Positions 1 through 6,180 of a stretch of 6,180 bases of DNA are shown here, in pieces. The stretch is taken from assembly GCA_021779275.1 (NCBI GenBank), contig JAJYAX010000105.1, forward strand, positions 1-6,180. The letters run 5' to 3'. Below the pieces are notes generated by a model. That model ran no database searches. It had not been told where the DNA came from and worked only from the letters and a program-made list of their open reading frames with translations. Position numbers and translations under genes: made by a program. The stretch is from Deltaproteobacteria bacterium (GTDB lineage: Bacteria; Desulfobacterota; Desulfobulbia; Desulfobulbales; Desulfocapsaceae). Positions within the stretch are counted from its first letter, which is position 1; the number at the start of each line of letters is the position of its first letter.

Positions 1-746
1 CGTAATTTTCGGGTGTAGAACTCCTTTGTGTACCTGAACGAGGCGCGCAATTTATGCCTCTTTGCCAATCGCAGGACCTCGGCATAGCCGATATGGTTCG
101 CAAAATAGGTCATGAAGTCCGCCTGCTTCTCCGCAAACTCATCCAGGGAGATCCCTATTTTCCTGCGGTGCATCCTATATTTCCCGAGGCCGAGGCGACT
201 CAACAATTTGATATAGCCGCGGAGCAGATCATGGTTGTAAATCCTGTGCACATAAGGCAGCCAAATGTGTCCTTCATAGATATACTCGTTCAGAAAAAAG
301 AGATGCACCGAATATCCGCCGTACTTCAAGGTCCGGTTTACCTCGGAGAAAAACATGTCATGGTCATTCACATGCTCAACAACCTGGTTTGAAATGACGA
401 TGTCGAACTGCCCATCCCCGTATGGCCAGGGATCACCGTCCGAAATCGACGCAATCCGCTCTTCCCAGGGTATCCCGGGACAGCGCGATGACAGATTGCA
501 GATTGCCTTGCTTAAAAAACCGTCCTGCTGCACACCATGGTCATGCACATCGAAACCATGAATCTGCCAATCAATGGTCGGGTTCAGCTTTGGCAGATTA
601 TTCGTCAGATACGTTATCAGCTTACCGTCTCCACAACCGACATCCAACAGGTGGACTGTCTGATGGTCGGCAAAACGGCCGAGCTCCGTGTTGATGATAC
701 TGAGCAGATGTTCGTGAGTGGTATGTTCGGCCTTGTCAAGACTCAT
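1..746 (-). CDS. Class I SAM-dependent methyltransferase (3' partial)
   Basis: Likely methylates a sugar or precursor of the polysaccharide using S-adenosylmethionine. I translated this frame directly: 248 codons are visible with no stop before the window edge, so the C-terminus lies outside. The Rossmann-fold signature is complete: motif I LLDVGCGDGKL at 33-43 (SAM-binding glycine loop), an acidic residue ending strand 2 in GFDVHD (D66), FDIVISNQVVEHV at 114-126 (motif of the Methyltransf_11/23 group), and a following VNRTLKYGGYSVHLF strand (136-150, post-motif loop). The region after 150 (rich in Tyr, His, Arg) probably forms the acceptor-binding part and shows no further motif I recognise. 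The ATG at 746-744 overlaps the end of wzy by 11 bases, with AGGG 9 bases upstream. Residue count and motifs suit a small-molecule or sugar O-methyltransferase. The target cannot be read from sequence; the operon context points to repeat-unit decoration, though a non-sugar substrate is possible. Confidence 0.88.
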   Translation of the reverse strand, partial: MSLDKAEHTTHEHLLSIINTELGRFADHQTVHLLDVGCGDGKLITYLTNNLPKLNPTIDWQIHGFDVHDHGVQQDGFLSKAICNLSSRCPGIPWEERIASISDGDPWPYGDGQFDIVISNQVVEHVNDHDMFFSEVNRTLKYGGYSVHLFFLNEYIYEGHIWLPYVHRIYNHDLLRGYIKLLSRLGLGKYRMHRRKIGISLDEFAEKQADFMTYFANHIGYAEVLRLAKRHKLRASFRYTKEFYTRKL

Positions 747-1989
747 ATCCACCAGCCCTGAATTGAAAAATATCCGTGTTCAGCGACTGTATTACGACGC
801 TGAACAGCCCCAGGCCGATGAACAGCCAGACAGGGAACTCGGCCAACAGCGGGGTGAAAAAGCCCATGAACGTGGTGAAGCACAGGTTCGCCCAGGCAAA
901 GAGGGCAATGGGGCTCCCCGATTGCAGTAGTTTCAGTCCCAGTATATCCAGTCCGAAACTGTAGACAAGAATGCCAAAGACAACGAAAAGCAACCCTCCG
1001 TCCCGGTAAAACGGCTCCAGAAAAGAGCCTACGTTAGTTTCAAATGGGACGGCATAGAATTCGAGGATCTGGCTGGGCGGTTCCTGGATCAGACCAAACC
1101 TGGAGAGAAGTTTCGACACCGGATAAAGAACCCTTTCCGGCGAGTAGGATACCGGTTCATGATGCACGAGCATGTGGTTAAAGTAGGCAAAACCGCTTAC
1201 GCCATAGGCATACATTACCTGCGTCACGCCGGGTATGCGCGGGTCTTCGAATTTGTCCTCGTAATATGCCTTGCCCGTCCATTCTCCAATCGCCCAAAAC
1301 AGCGCAAAAAACAGCACTAAAATCAGCAGCGTCCACATGACCGCCTTCCTGAAGTTCACGCTCACCAAGGCAGCCAACACCATGAGGAGGCTCGTAAACA
1401 TTATCCATATGGGCTGGGTTCTCCCTATATAGAGAAAATTGCCGAGAAATTGGATCAGCGCCAAAACCAGCCACCATTTTGATACCTGTTTCCGGGCCAC
1501 GGCATATACCGTCAGGGCTATCGCAATCCATCCCAGAAACGACACTTGAATGCCGATCGTGGACGACAGGTCGGAGGCGCCCCGTATGGTGTCCGCTGCG
1601 CTTGTCAGTGCAAGCAAAACCAGATTAAATCCTCCCAGATAGCCGGCAATGTGCATAAGCCATGTTGACAGCCCGAGGAGACCGGCCAGGTGAAAGAGAA
1701 GCAGCGTCAGCTTCAACGCCGTCCTGCGCTCGCAGGAAGGAAAGACGTCTCCCGGTTGAGAATGGTCCGCCAATATCGTACCCCGGTAATGCGGATATGA
1801 TAGCGCCATGGACAAGACAAAGAATATCTCGGTCGCAATATAGATGGCGAGCGCCATGCCGCTACAGGCATCCAACCTTATGAGCCGCATCAGATACAGG
1901 GATAGCCAGATACCCCAGGTAAAAGCACCGTAAAAACTGGGCATATAAAATAACGTTATGAGCTGGTTACCCAGCGGTTCATTACGCAT
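736..1989 (-). CDS. Wzy-like oligosaccharide repeat-unit polymerase
   Basis: Probable inner-membrane polymerase that joins flipped lipid-linked repeat units at the periplasmic face. It has 417 residues with about 10-11 TM segments (roughly 18-37, 44-65, 92-115, 117-131, 146-164, 172-188, 192-211, 215-235, 330-352, 360-380, 383-401) and one large soluble loop at about 236-327, the arrangement typical of Wzy/O-antigen polymerases. The loop ends in ETNVGSFLEPFYRDGG (317-332), resembling the conserved N-x-x-x-x-x-x-x-x-x-D-x-G region of the oligosaccharide repeat-unit polymerase family, and GRTQPIW (189-195) sits where these proteins have a conserved G/S-R-T before a TM helix. The ATG at 1989 overlaps the end of wzx by 8 bases. 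A TTG at 1998 would add three residues and has a GGGG 8 bases upstream, so it cannot be excluded. The 3' end overlaps the methyltransferase by 11 bases. Wzy proteins are poorly conserved; the call rests on topology, the loop motif and the neighbouring wzx and wzz. Confidence 0.85.
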   Translation of the reverse strand: MRNEPLGNQLITLFYMPSFYGAFTWGIWLSLYLMRLIRLDACSGMALAIYIATEIFFVLSMALSYPHYRGTILADHSQPGDVFPSCERRTALKLTLLLFHLAGLLGLSTWLMHIAGYLGGFNLVLLALTSAADTIRGASDLSSTIGIQVSFLGWIAIALTVYAVARKQVSKWWLVLALIQFLGNFLYIGRTQPIWIMFTSLLMVLAALVSVNFRKAVMWTLLILVLFFALFWAIGEWTGKAYYEDKFEDPRIPGVTQVMYAYGVSGFAYFNHMLVHHEPVSYSPERVLYPVSKLLSRFGLIQEPPSQILEFYAVPFETNVGSFLEPFYRDGGLLFVVFGILVYSFGLDILGLKLLQSGSPIALFAWANLCFTTFMGFFTPLLAEFPVWLFIGLGLFSVVIQSLNTDIFQFRAGGYES

Positions 1990-3202
1990 GCAGCTCAATG
2001 CTCTTACCCCATTTTGTGCTTAATGATAATATCAGGAATGTTACCATCTGGATCGGAACAATCCATGACAAGACGTAGACGTTGATCCCATCCTTTATTG
2101 TCAGTGCTAACAACAATCCAGTTATAACCGCAACCAGCATGTTCACTATCAATCTCTGTAAATATCCCTGGCGCAGCATTGAATACGTAATATTGTTTGC
2201 AAATATTATGAGCAGTGAATTGAGTAGAAACGGCACAGCCAGATAATAAGGACTTGATTTACCGTTCCAAAATTTCATATATGCATAGATCAAGACAATA
2301 AACAACGGCACATATCCTATAAAAAACAATTTGTATCTTTTGAACTGTGACCCAATCAAACGTATTGTGAATGGATACTGAACATACGCTTTTGGAAATA
2401 TTACAGTACCAAGAATTACTATTACGCTTGCAAGGGTCTCAGGAAATTTCGCCATATAAATATACATACTGATATTCTCATCGAAATGGGCTTTTAACCC
2501 CATGACAGACAGGAGGATCTGATCCATACGATACATGAGGAAATTAAAAGCCTGTTGAACACCCATTTTCAAGTTAACATCGGAAGAAAATCCCTCAAAA
2601 TGGGCGGGAACGTATTTTTTTCTTGCCAGCCAAAGCGAGCGGAGCAGACTCGAGATCAGGAATGCCGCCAATGCCACCTCGGTATTCAACCATCCCGCAT
2701 AGTTCAGGCTGAACAAAATTATAAAGAAGAGGGGATAGTTAATTAAATTGGCTATCGACGTTACAGAATAAAACCCACGTGCGTTGAGATCAGCCATAAT
2801 AATAAGAGAGTAGGCATCAAGCACGATGCTTCCTAAAGCAACAAAACCCGCCCATGGAGAAAACACGATACCAACGGCCAATGAAAAAACCGCTGAAATG
2901 GGCACCACAGTTTTGACAATGAACTTTCCGGCAGCGAAATACTTCTTTTCATCATTGCTCACAACGGCAAATATGAGATGTTCGATCCCTATCTTTGAAA
3001 CCGCAAAGCCCAATGTCTGCCACTGGACAAATAAAATGATGAAAGCGGCGAGATGTCGATCAAAAAGTGACCAGCGTTGGGAAGCTATCAGCATGAAGCC
3101 GACTGCCGCCACGACGCCCGAGCCCAAGAGCGAAATAAATCCGATGAACTTGTTTTTTAACTCGCAACGCTTTTCTTTTCTTTCAATATGCTCGTTATTC
3201 AT
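1982..3202 (-). CDS. Wzx-like polysaccharide flippase (MATE/MOP superfamily)
   Basis: Probable inner-membrane flippase moving undecaprenyl-pyrophosphate-linked repeat units to the periplasmic face. It has 406 residues, almost entirely hydrophobic, with about 12 predicted TM helices (roughly 19-41, 49-74, 95-115, 117-137, 148-167, 175-193, 215-234, 253-273, 291-309, 320-338, 348-368, 374-395) after a charged cytoplasmic N-terminus (NNEHIERKEKRCELKNK). The MYRMDQILLS segment opening the second half (223-232) matches the R-x-D-x-x-L-L pattern common at that place in Wzx-type transporters. Length and topology fit the family; the sequence is divergent, as usual for wzx. I chose the ATG at 3202; a TTG two codons earlier (3208) is possible, and the frame is closed by TGA at 3226-3224. 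Neither has a clear Shine-Dalgarno, so translation may depend on coupling from upstream. GC is low (about 37% at 2041-2460) compared with its neighbours, suggesting a separate origin. Another lipid-linked saccharide transporter of the same superfamily is the main alternative. Confidence 0.85.
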   Translation of the reverse strand: MNNEHIERKEKRCELKNKFIGFISLLGSGVVAAVGFMLIASQRWSLFDRHLAAFIILFVQWQTLGFAVSKIGIEHLIFAVVSNDEKKYFAAGKFIVKTVVPISAVFSLAVGIVFSPWAGFVALGSIVLDAYSLIIMADLNARGFYSVTSIANLINYPLFFIILFSLNYAGWLNTEVALAAFLISSLLRSLWLARKKYVPAHFEGFSSDVNLKMGVQQAFNFLMYRMDQILLSVMGLKAHFDENISMYIYMAKFPETLASVIVILGTVIFPKAYVQYPFTIRLIGSQFKRYKLFFIGYVPLFIVLIYAYMKFWNGKSSPYYLAVPFLLNSLLIIFANNITYSMLRQGYLQRLIVNMLVAVITGLLLALTIKDGINVYVLSWIVPIQMVTFLILSLSTKWGKSIELHA

Positions 3203-3239
3203 GCGCAATCGGTCGCTGGGGACTCATTTCCGCATCCAT
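3195..3239 (-). other. Possible 14-codon mini-cistron bridging wzz and wzx
   Basis: A short reading frame encoding MDAEMSPQRPIAHE fills the wzz-wzx junction. Its ATG (3239-3237) shares one base with the wzz TAA stop (TAATG). Its own TAA (3197-3195) lies inside an ATGAATAA overlap with the wzx ATG at 3202-3200. An AAGGA sequence 9 bases upstream of the mini-cistron ATG is a reasonable ribosome site, whereas the wzx start has none of its own. It may act as a coupling leader that delivers ribosomes to wzx; the peptide itself resembles nothing I know. A frame this short can arise by chance, so this is a candidate only. Confidence 0.25.
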
Positions 3240-4450
3240 TAATTATTTTCCTTAATCGAGCGGCCGGCAGCGTACGCCTTCAATCTTTCGATCCGTTCCC
3301 GTTTCGCAGGGTCCAGGGAAACCCTTTCCCGATACTCCAGGATAATCGCCGTAACGAATGAGATCAGCAAACCCAGAAGTGTGACACTTGCAACCAGGAA
3401 AACCCGCCTGGGTTTTACCTGTTTCTCCGGAGGGGCGGCTTTATCAACGACCTGGATGACCATCGCATCTTTTGCCTCATCGATCTTCGCCATTTCATAC
3501 TGCTTAGCCATAAGTTCATAGAGCGTCTCCGAATATTTCAGGTTCCGCAATTTACGGACGTACCCGGTGCCTGCCTCGGGCATGCTCCCCGCGGACATGA
3601 AGGGATCCGGGTTCTTTCCCCCCTTTGCTTCGAGTTTCGAGAGCTGTTCTCTCATCCCCCGCAGCTGCTCTTCAATCTTCTGCAAATCCGGGTTCTTGGG
3701 AGTGGCGTACGACCTGAGCACCTTGAGTTCAACCTCTTTGGCCGCAATCTGCGCCCGCAACTGTGCTATTGATTCTATGATGGCCTTAGTTTGTTCCTTG
3801 ATCTCAATGGCCCCCGTTTGCTCCTGGTATCCTTTCATCGATTCTTCTGCACGTATAAGAGCTTCTTTCGTATTTTTGAGCTGCTCTTCAAAAAAGAGCC
3901 GTCTTTGGGACGCCTCGGTAACAGCGATATACTGGGTAAGGTTCCTCAGCTCCTCGACGAAAGCATTTGCCAATTCGGCGGACCTCGCCGGGTCCCTGTC
4001 CTCGACTCCGATGATGATCATGCCGCTCTTCTTCATATCCTGGATCGACAGCGCCTTCACCAAATTTTGTCGGGCGTCCTCGCGATAGGTTTCCCGGTAC
4101 ACCTTCATAAGGTTGAAGCGGTCTATCACGCGATCAAGCACGGCCCTGCTCTTCAACAAAGCGGCGTAGAGGTCACTGGTCGTCCGCACACCACCGCTCA
4201 GGACGTTGGGCAAAGCTGCCAAACCCATCTGGCTCTGTACCTGGAGAGACAGGCTTTGACTGCCCTGCTGCGGCAGCAGAACCTTCGTTTCAGCCAGGTA
4301 TTTTTTCGGGAGGAACATGCTGATAATAACGATTGCTGCGAAACAGGACACCGTGATAAGCGTGATGAGTCTTTTCCACTTCATCACGAAGATCAGATAA
4401 TCCAGGGCGGTAACACCTTCTTTTGGCGGTTGTGCCTTGTGCTGCTCCAT
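3239..4450 (-). CDS. Wzz-like chain-length determinant / polysaccharide co-polymerase
   Basis: Inner-membrane co-polymerase thought to set polysaccharide chain length with the Wzy polymerase and to contact the exporter through its periplasmic domain. It has 403 residues with classic Wzz topology: short cytoplasmic N-terminus, TM1 about 28-47, large periplasmic domain, TM2 about 350-371, and a basic cytoplasmic tail of about 30 residues. The Wzz domain proper covers roughly 14-110. A helical, charged, coiled-coil-like stretch runs about 180-275 and includes the TPKNPDLQKIEEQL segment (250-263) typical of GumC/Wzz-type proteins. A proline-containing stretch (APPEKQVKPRR, 339-349) precedes TM2, as in this family. 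No Walker A/B motifs or tyrosine-rich tail follow TM2, so it lacks the Wzc kinase module. The start is ATG with a perfect Shine-Dalgarno. The position between an exporter and a flippase/polymerase pair supports the role. Whether it acts on capsule, exopolysaccharide or O-antigen cannot be told. Confidence 0.92.
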   Translation of the reverse strand: MEQHKAQPPKEGVTALDYLIFVMKWKRLITLITVSCFAAIVIISMFLPKKYLAETKVLLPQQGSQSLSLQVQSQMGLAALPNVLSGGVRTTSDLYAALLKSRAVLDRVIDRFNLMKVYRETYREDARQNLVKALSIQDMKKSGMIIIGVEDRDPARSAELANAFVEELRNLTQYIAVTEASQRRLFFEEQLKNTKEALIRAEESMKGYQEQTGAIEIKEQTKAIIESIAQLRAQIAAKEVELKVLRSYATPKNPDLQKIEEQLRGMREQLSKLEAKGGKNPDPFMSAGSMPEAGTGYVRKLRNLKYSETLYELMAKQYEMAKIDEAKDAMVIQVVDKAAPPEKQVKPRRVFLVASVTLLGLLISFVTAIILEYRERVSLDPAKRERIERLKAYAAGRSIKENN

Positions 4451-4456
4451 AGGCTT

Positions 4457-4462
4457 CCTCCT
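4457..4462 (-). promoter_or_regulatory. Strong Shine-Dalgarno site for the wzz-like gene
   Basis: On the minus strand AGGAGG ends 6 bases before the ATG at 4450 and directly abuts the TAG stop of the exporter gene (4463-4465). A perfect ribosome site at ideal spacing fixes the wzz start. It also lets ribosomes ending on the exporter message restart nearby. It is the only perfect site at any junction in the window. Confidence 0.85.
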
Positions 4463-6180
4463 CTAACGAACAACGAGCAATACGCCCGCTGTCACGGCAA
4501 TCTGGTAGAGGATCTGCGTAATGTCCTTGATATTACGCAGCCAGCCGACACGTTCCAGCTTCTCCGGAACGACAATGGTATCTCCTGAATTCAGGTGGTC
4601 TCCGAATCCGAGGAAGCTTCCTCCGGCCTTGACCGCAGTGCCATTCGCCTGCAGGATGTAGGAGTTACCCTCGTCCGCATTTGACGTATACCCCCCCGCA
4701 AGCTCCACGTAGTAGTCGTATTGCTCTCCCGCATCGTATACAAAGGCACTCTGGTTGTATACCGAGCCGATGACCTGCACGGTCCTGGGGTCTGAAGGCA
4801 CCGAAATGGAATCGCCCTGATCAAGCTCGATGTCGTACGCGGACCCCCGGAAAGTAGCCAGATCCGACAGTCGCAACGCTATTCGGCCCTTTGCCTTGGC
4901 CGTCTTGAGCTGCTCTATAAACTGCCTTTTCTGCTCCAGTTCCATCTGGACCATACGAGCATCGTCCGGGCTGGTCGCGGTGGCGATCTGCGAGGTGCCG
5001 GAGCCGAGAAGTTCCCGCTCAAGCCGTTCGGCCATTTCATCGATCTGTTTCTGCTGCTGCGCACGCACCCTCTCCCTGGTGAAGACCGACCCGCGCAGGT
5101 ACGCACGCGCCGTAAACCCTCCCGCCCGTTCGATGAGCGACGAAAGCGTCTCCCCCCTCTTGATCGTATAGGTCCCGGGAAATCTCACCTCTCCGCTGAT
5201 GGTCGCAGTGCGGTAGAGATTCCATTCGGGAACGGTACGCACGAAGAGATAATCGTTCATCTGCAAGGGGACATTGTTGGCGGGATCGCCTTCCAGCGCC
5301 TTGGCAAGGTCGATGACGAACATCTCGGTCTTTGGCCCTGCCTGGGTCACCGTTATTCGCGTCATCTCTGCCTGATTCGATGTATAGTAGAGCAGCCCGC
5401 CTGCAAGGGAGATGACATCCTTCACCCTTGTCACGCCGGGGTTGACGCCGAAATTGCCCGGATGGGCGACCGCACCGGCAATAGTGACGGTATTCGCCGT
5501 ATCGGCGACCGTAAATATCTTTGCCAGGTCGCCGTCCTGAAGGACAAAATTCTTTTCCGGGTTTTTCTCGATGTCTATCAGGTCCCCTTCGAACAAGGTC
5601 CTGAATTGATGGTCCTGGATTCGCTGCATCTGCACCCGCCCCGTGAATGCGATACCGGTGATGCCGCCGGCCATATGGACAAGATCGAGGAGGCGGGTCT
5701 CACCCTTAAGCTCATAGATCGCCGGAGTCTTGACGTTTCCCGCAATCCCCGCAAGCGGCCCCGCCGGCGGGATAAAGATCACGTCCTCCGGCAGGAGGCG
5801 GATATCCTTGGTCTTGTCCCCCTGCAACAGGAAGTCGTAGAGATCGAAGGTGACCACGGTCCTGCCGTTTCTCTTCACCTGGATATTCCTCATGGAGCCG
5901 GTCTTGGAAGGGCCGCCGCTCTCGAACAGGGCGTTAATGATGGTCGAAAGCGAAGATATGGTGTAAGCCCCCGGCCACTGGGCATTCCCCACGACGTAGA
6001 CCGTGATCGACCTGAGCTGCCCCATGCTCACGTTCATTTCAAAGCCTGTATAATATTTGGAAAGCTCCTTCTGGAGGACCTCTTTCAGCTCTCTGAAGGT
6101 CAGTCCCGTTACGCCGAGAACGCCGATCTTCGGCAGGATTATCTTGCCGTCATTGTCCACAGAGACATGCCAGCTCCTCT
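4463..6180 (-). CDS. SLBB-domain polysaccharide export protein, Wza/KpsD-like outer-membrane channel (5' partial)
   Basis: Probable outer-membrane channel subunit that carries finished polysaccharide out of the periplasm. 571 complete codons are visible. The frame stays open to the window edge, and the first visible residues (RSWHVSVDNDGKIILPKIG) are the middle of a Poly_export domain, so the signal peptide, lipobox region and true start lie outside; the in-frame GTG at 6160 is an internal valine. Numbering from the first full visible codon: Poly_export remainder about 1-51, then SLBB-type repeats near 58-138 (VYVVGNAQWPGAY), 143-222 (AGNVKTPAIYEL), 231-314 (VTIAGAVAHPGNF), 326 onward (ATISGEVRFPGTY) and 467-537 (VQVIGSVYNQSAF). 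Each of the first four has the G-x-V-x-x-P-x-x-Y/F strand pattern and all five an AGG or SGG turn. The fourth is split by a charged helical segment at about 370-432. The C-terminus (about 551-570, ITQILYQIAVTAGVLLVV) is a hydrophobic helix, matching the membrane-spanning helix of Wza. It ends with TAG 12 bases before wzz. Family assignment is firm; Wza versus KpsD subtype is not settled. Confidence 0.93.
   Translation of the reverse strand, partial: RSWHVSVDNDGKIILPKIGVLGVTGLTFRELKEVLQKELSKYYTGFEMNVSMGQLRSITVYVVGNAQWPGAYTISSLSTIINALFESGGPSKTGSMRNIQVKRNGRTVVTFDLYDFLLQGDKTKDIRLLPEDVIFIPPAGPLAGIAGNVKTPAIYELKGETRLLDLVHMAGGITGIAFTGRVQMQRIQDHQFRTLFEGDLIDIEKNPEKNFVLQDGDLAKIFTVADTANTVTIAGAVAHPGNFGVNPGVTRVKDVISLAGGLLYYTSNQAEMTRITVTQAGPKTEMFVIDLAKALEGDPANNVPLQMNDYLFVRTVPEWNLYRTATISGEVRFPGTYTIKRGETLSSLIERAGGFTARAYLRGSVFTRERVRAQQQKQIDEMAERLERELLGSGTSQIATATSPDDARMVQMELEQKRQFIEQLKTAKAKGRIALRLSDLATFRGSAYDIELDQGDSISVPSDPRTVQVIGSVYNQSAFVYDAGEQYDYYVELAGGYTSNADEGNSYILQANGTAVKAGGSFLGFGDHLNSGDTIVVPEKLERVGWLRNIKDITQILYQIAVTAGVLLVVR

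Noticed and set aside
54..930. Several overlapping short plus-strand frames at the left end
   Set aside because: All are shadows of the methyltransferase and polymerase genes on the minus strand, which carry full family motifs.
1178..1531. 117-codon minus-strand frame inside wzy
   Set aside because: It is a different frame of the same strand, with no membrane segments or motifs, and lies entirely inside the polymerase.
3567..4088. 173-codon plus-strand open frame inside wzz
   Set aside because: Its Ser-rich sequence is the usual reverse-complement shadow of a Glu/Lys/Arg-rich coiled-coil gene.
3791..4588. 265-codon plus-strand open frame opposite wzz and the end of the exporter gene
   Set aside because: It is antisense to a clear Wzz-like gene with good family features. 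The translation has low-complexity, non-protein-like composition and no recognisable domain.
6158..6160. GTG at 6160 as start codon of the exporter
   Set aside because: The frame is open upstream to the window edge and the residues before it (RSWHVS) continue a Poly_export domain, so the GTG is an internal valine.
1..6180. Terminators, internal promoters, tRNA or other RNA genes, insertion sequences, CRISPR repeats, JUMPStart/ops element
   Set aside because: No gap between genes exceeds 36 bases, and I saw no hairpin with T-run, repeat array, transposase motif or ops core in reading the window. Weak internal promoters inside coding sequence cannot be excluded by eye.

Overview
All recognisable genes in this window lie on the minus strand and form one tightly packed surface-polysaccharide operon. 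In the direction of transcription (right to left) they are: a polysaccharide export protein with repeated SLBB domains (Wza/KpsD type, 5' end outside the window), a Wzz-like chain-length regulator, a Wzx-like flippase, a Wzy-like repeat-unit polymerase, and a class I SAM-dependent methyltransferase (3' end outside the window). Junctions are a 12-base gap, a 36-base gap and two short overlaps. There is no room for internal promoters and I see no terminators, RNA genes, mobile elements or CRISPR repeats.

The gene set is that of a Wzx/Wzy-dependent pathway. A lipid-linked repeat unit is flipped across the inner membrane (Wzx) and polymerised on the periplasmic side (Wzy). Chain length is set by Wzz and the chain leaves through an outer-membrane SLBB channel. 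The methyltransferase probably decorates a sugar or other component. An outer-membrane exporter means a Gram-negative (diderm) host. The multi-SLBB exporter with an inserted helical segment next to a two-TM chain-length protein without a kinase domain looks like loci I associate with Desulfobacterota/Deltaproteobacteria such as Geobacter relatives. That placement is an impression, not a proof. No glycosyltransferase, initiating phosphotransferase, tyrosine kinase (Wzc domain) or phosphatase is inside the window.

Base composition is uneven. Hand counts give about 61% GC in a sample of the exporter gene (5101-5220) and about 37% in the 3' part of the flippase gene (2041-2460), with 57-60% in sampled lines of the polymerase and methyltransferase. 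The flippase gene is thus a low-GC patch, as is common for exchangeable wzx genes. The wzz-wzx junction carries a possible 14-codon mini-cistron that links the two genes by start/stop overlaps; it is the least ordinary detail here. I do not see evidence for a wholly new system: this is a recognisable polysaccharide assembly locus.
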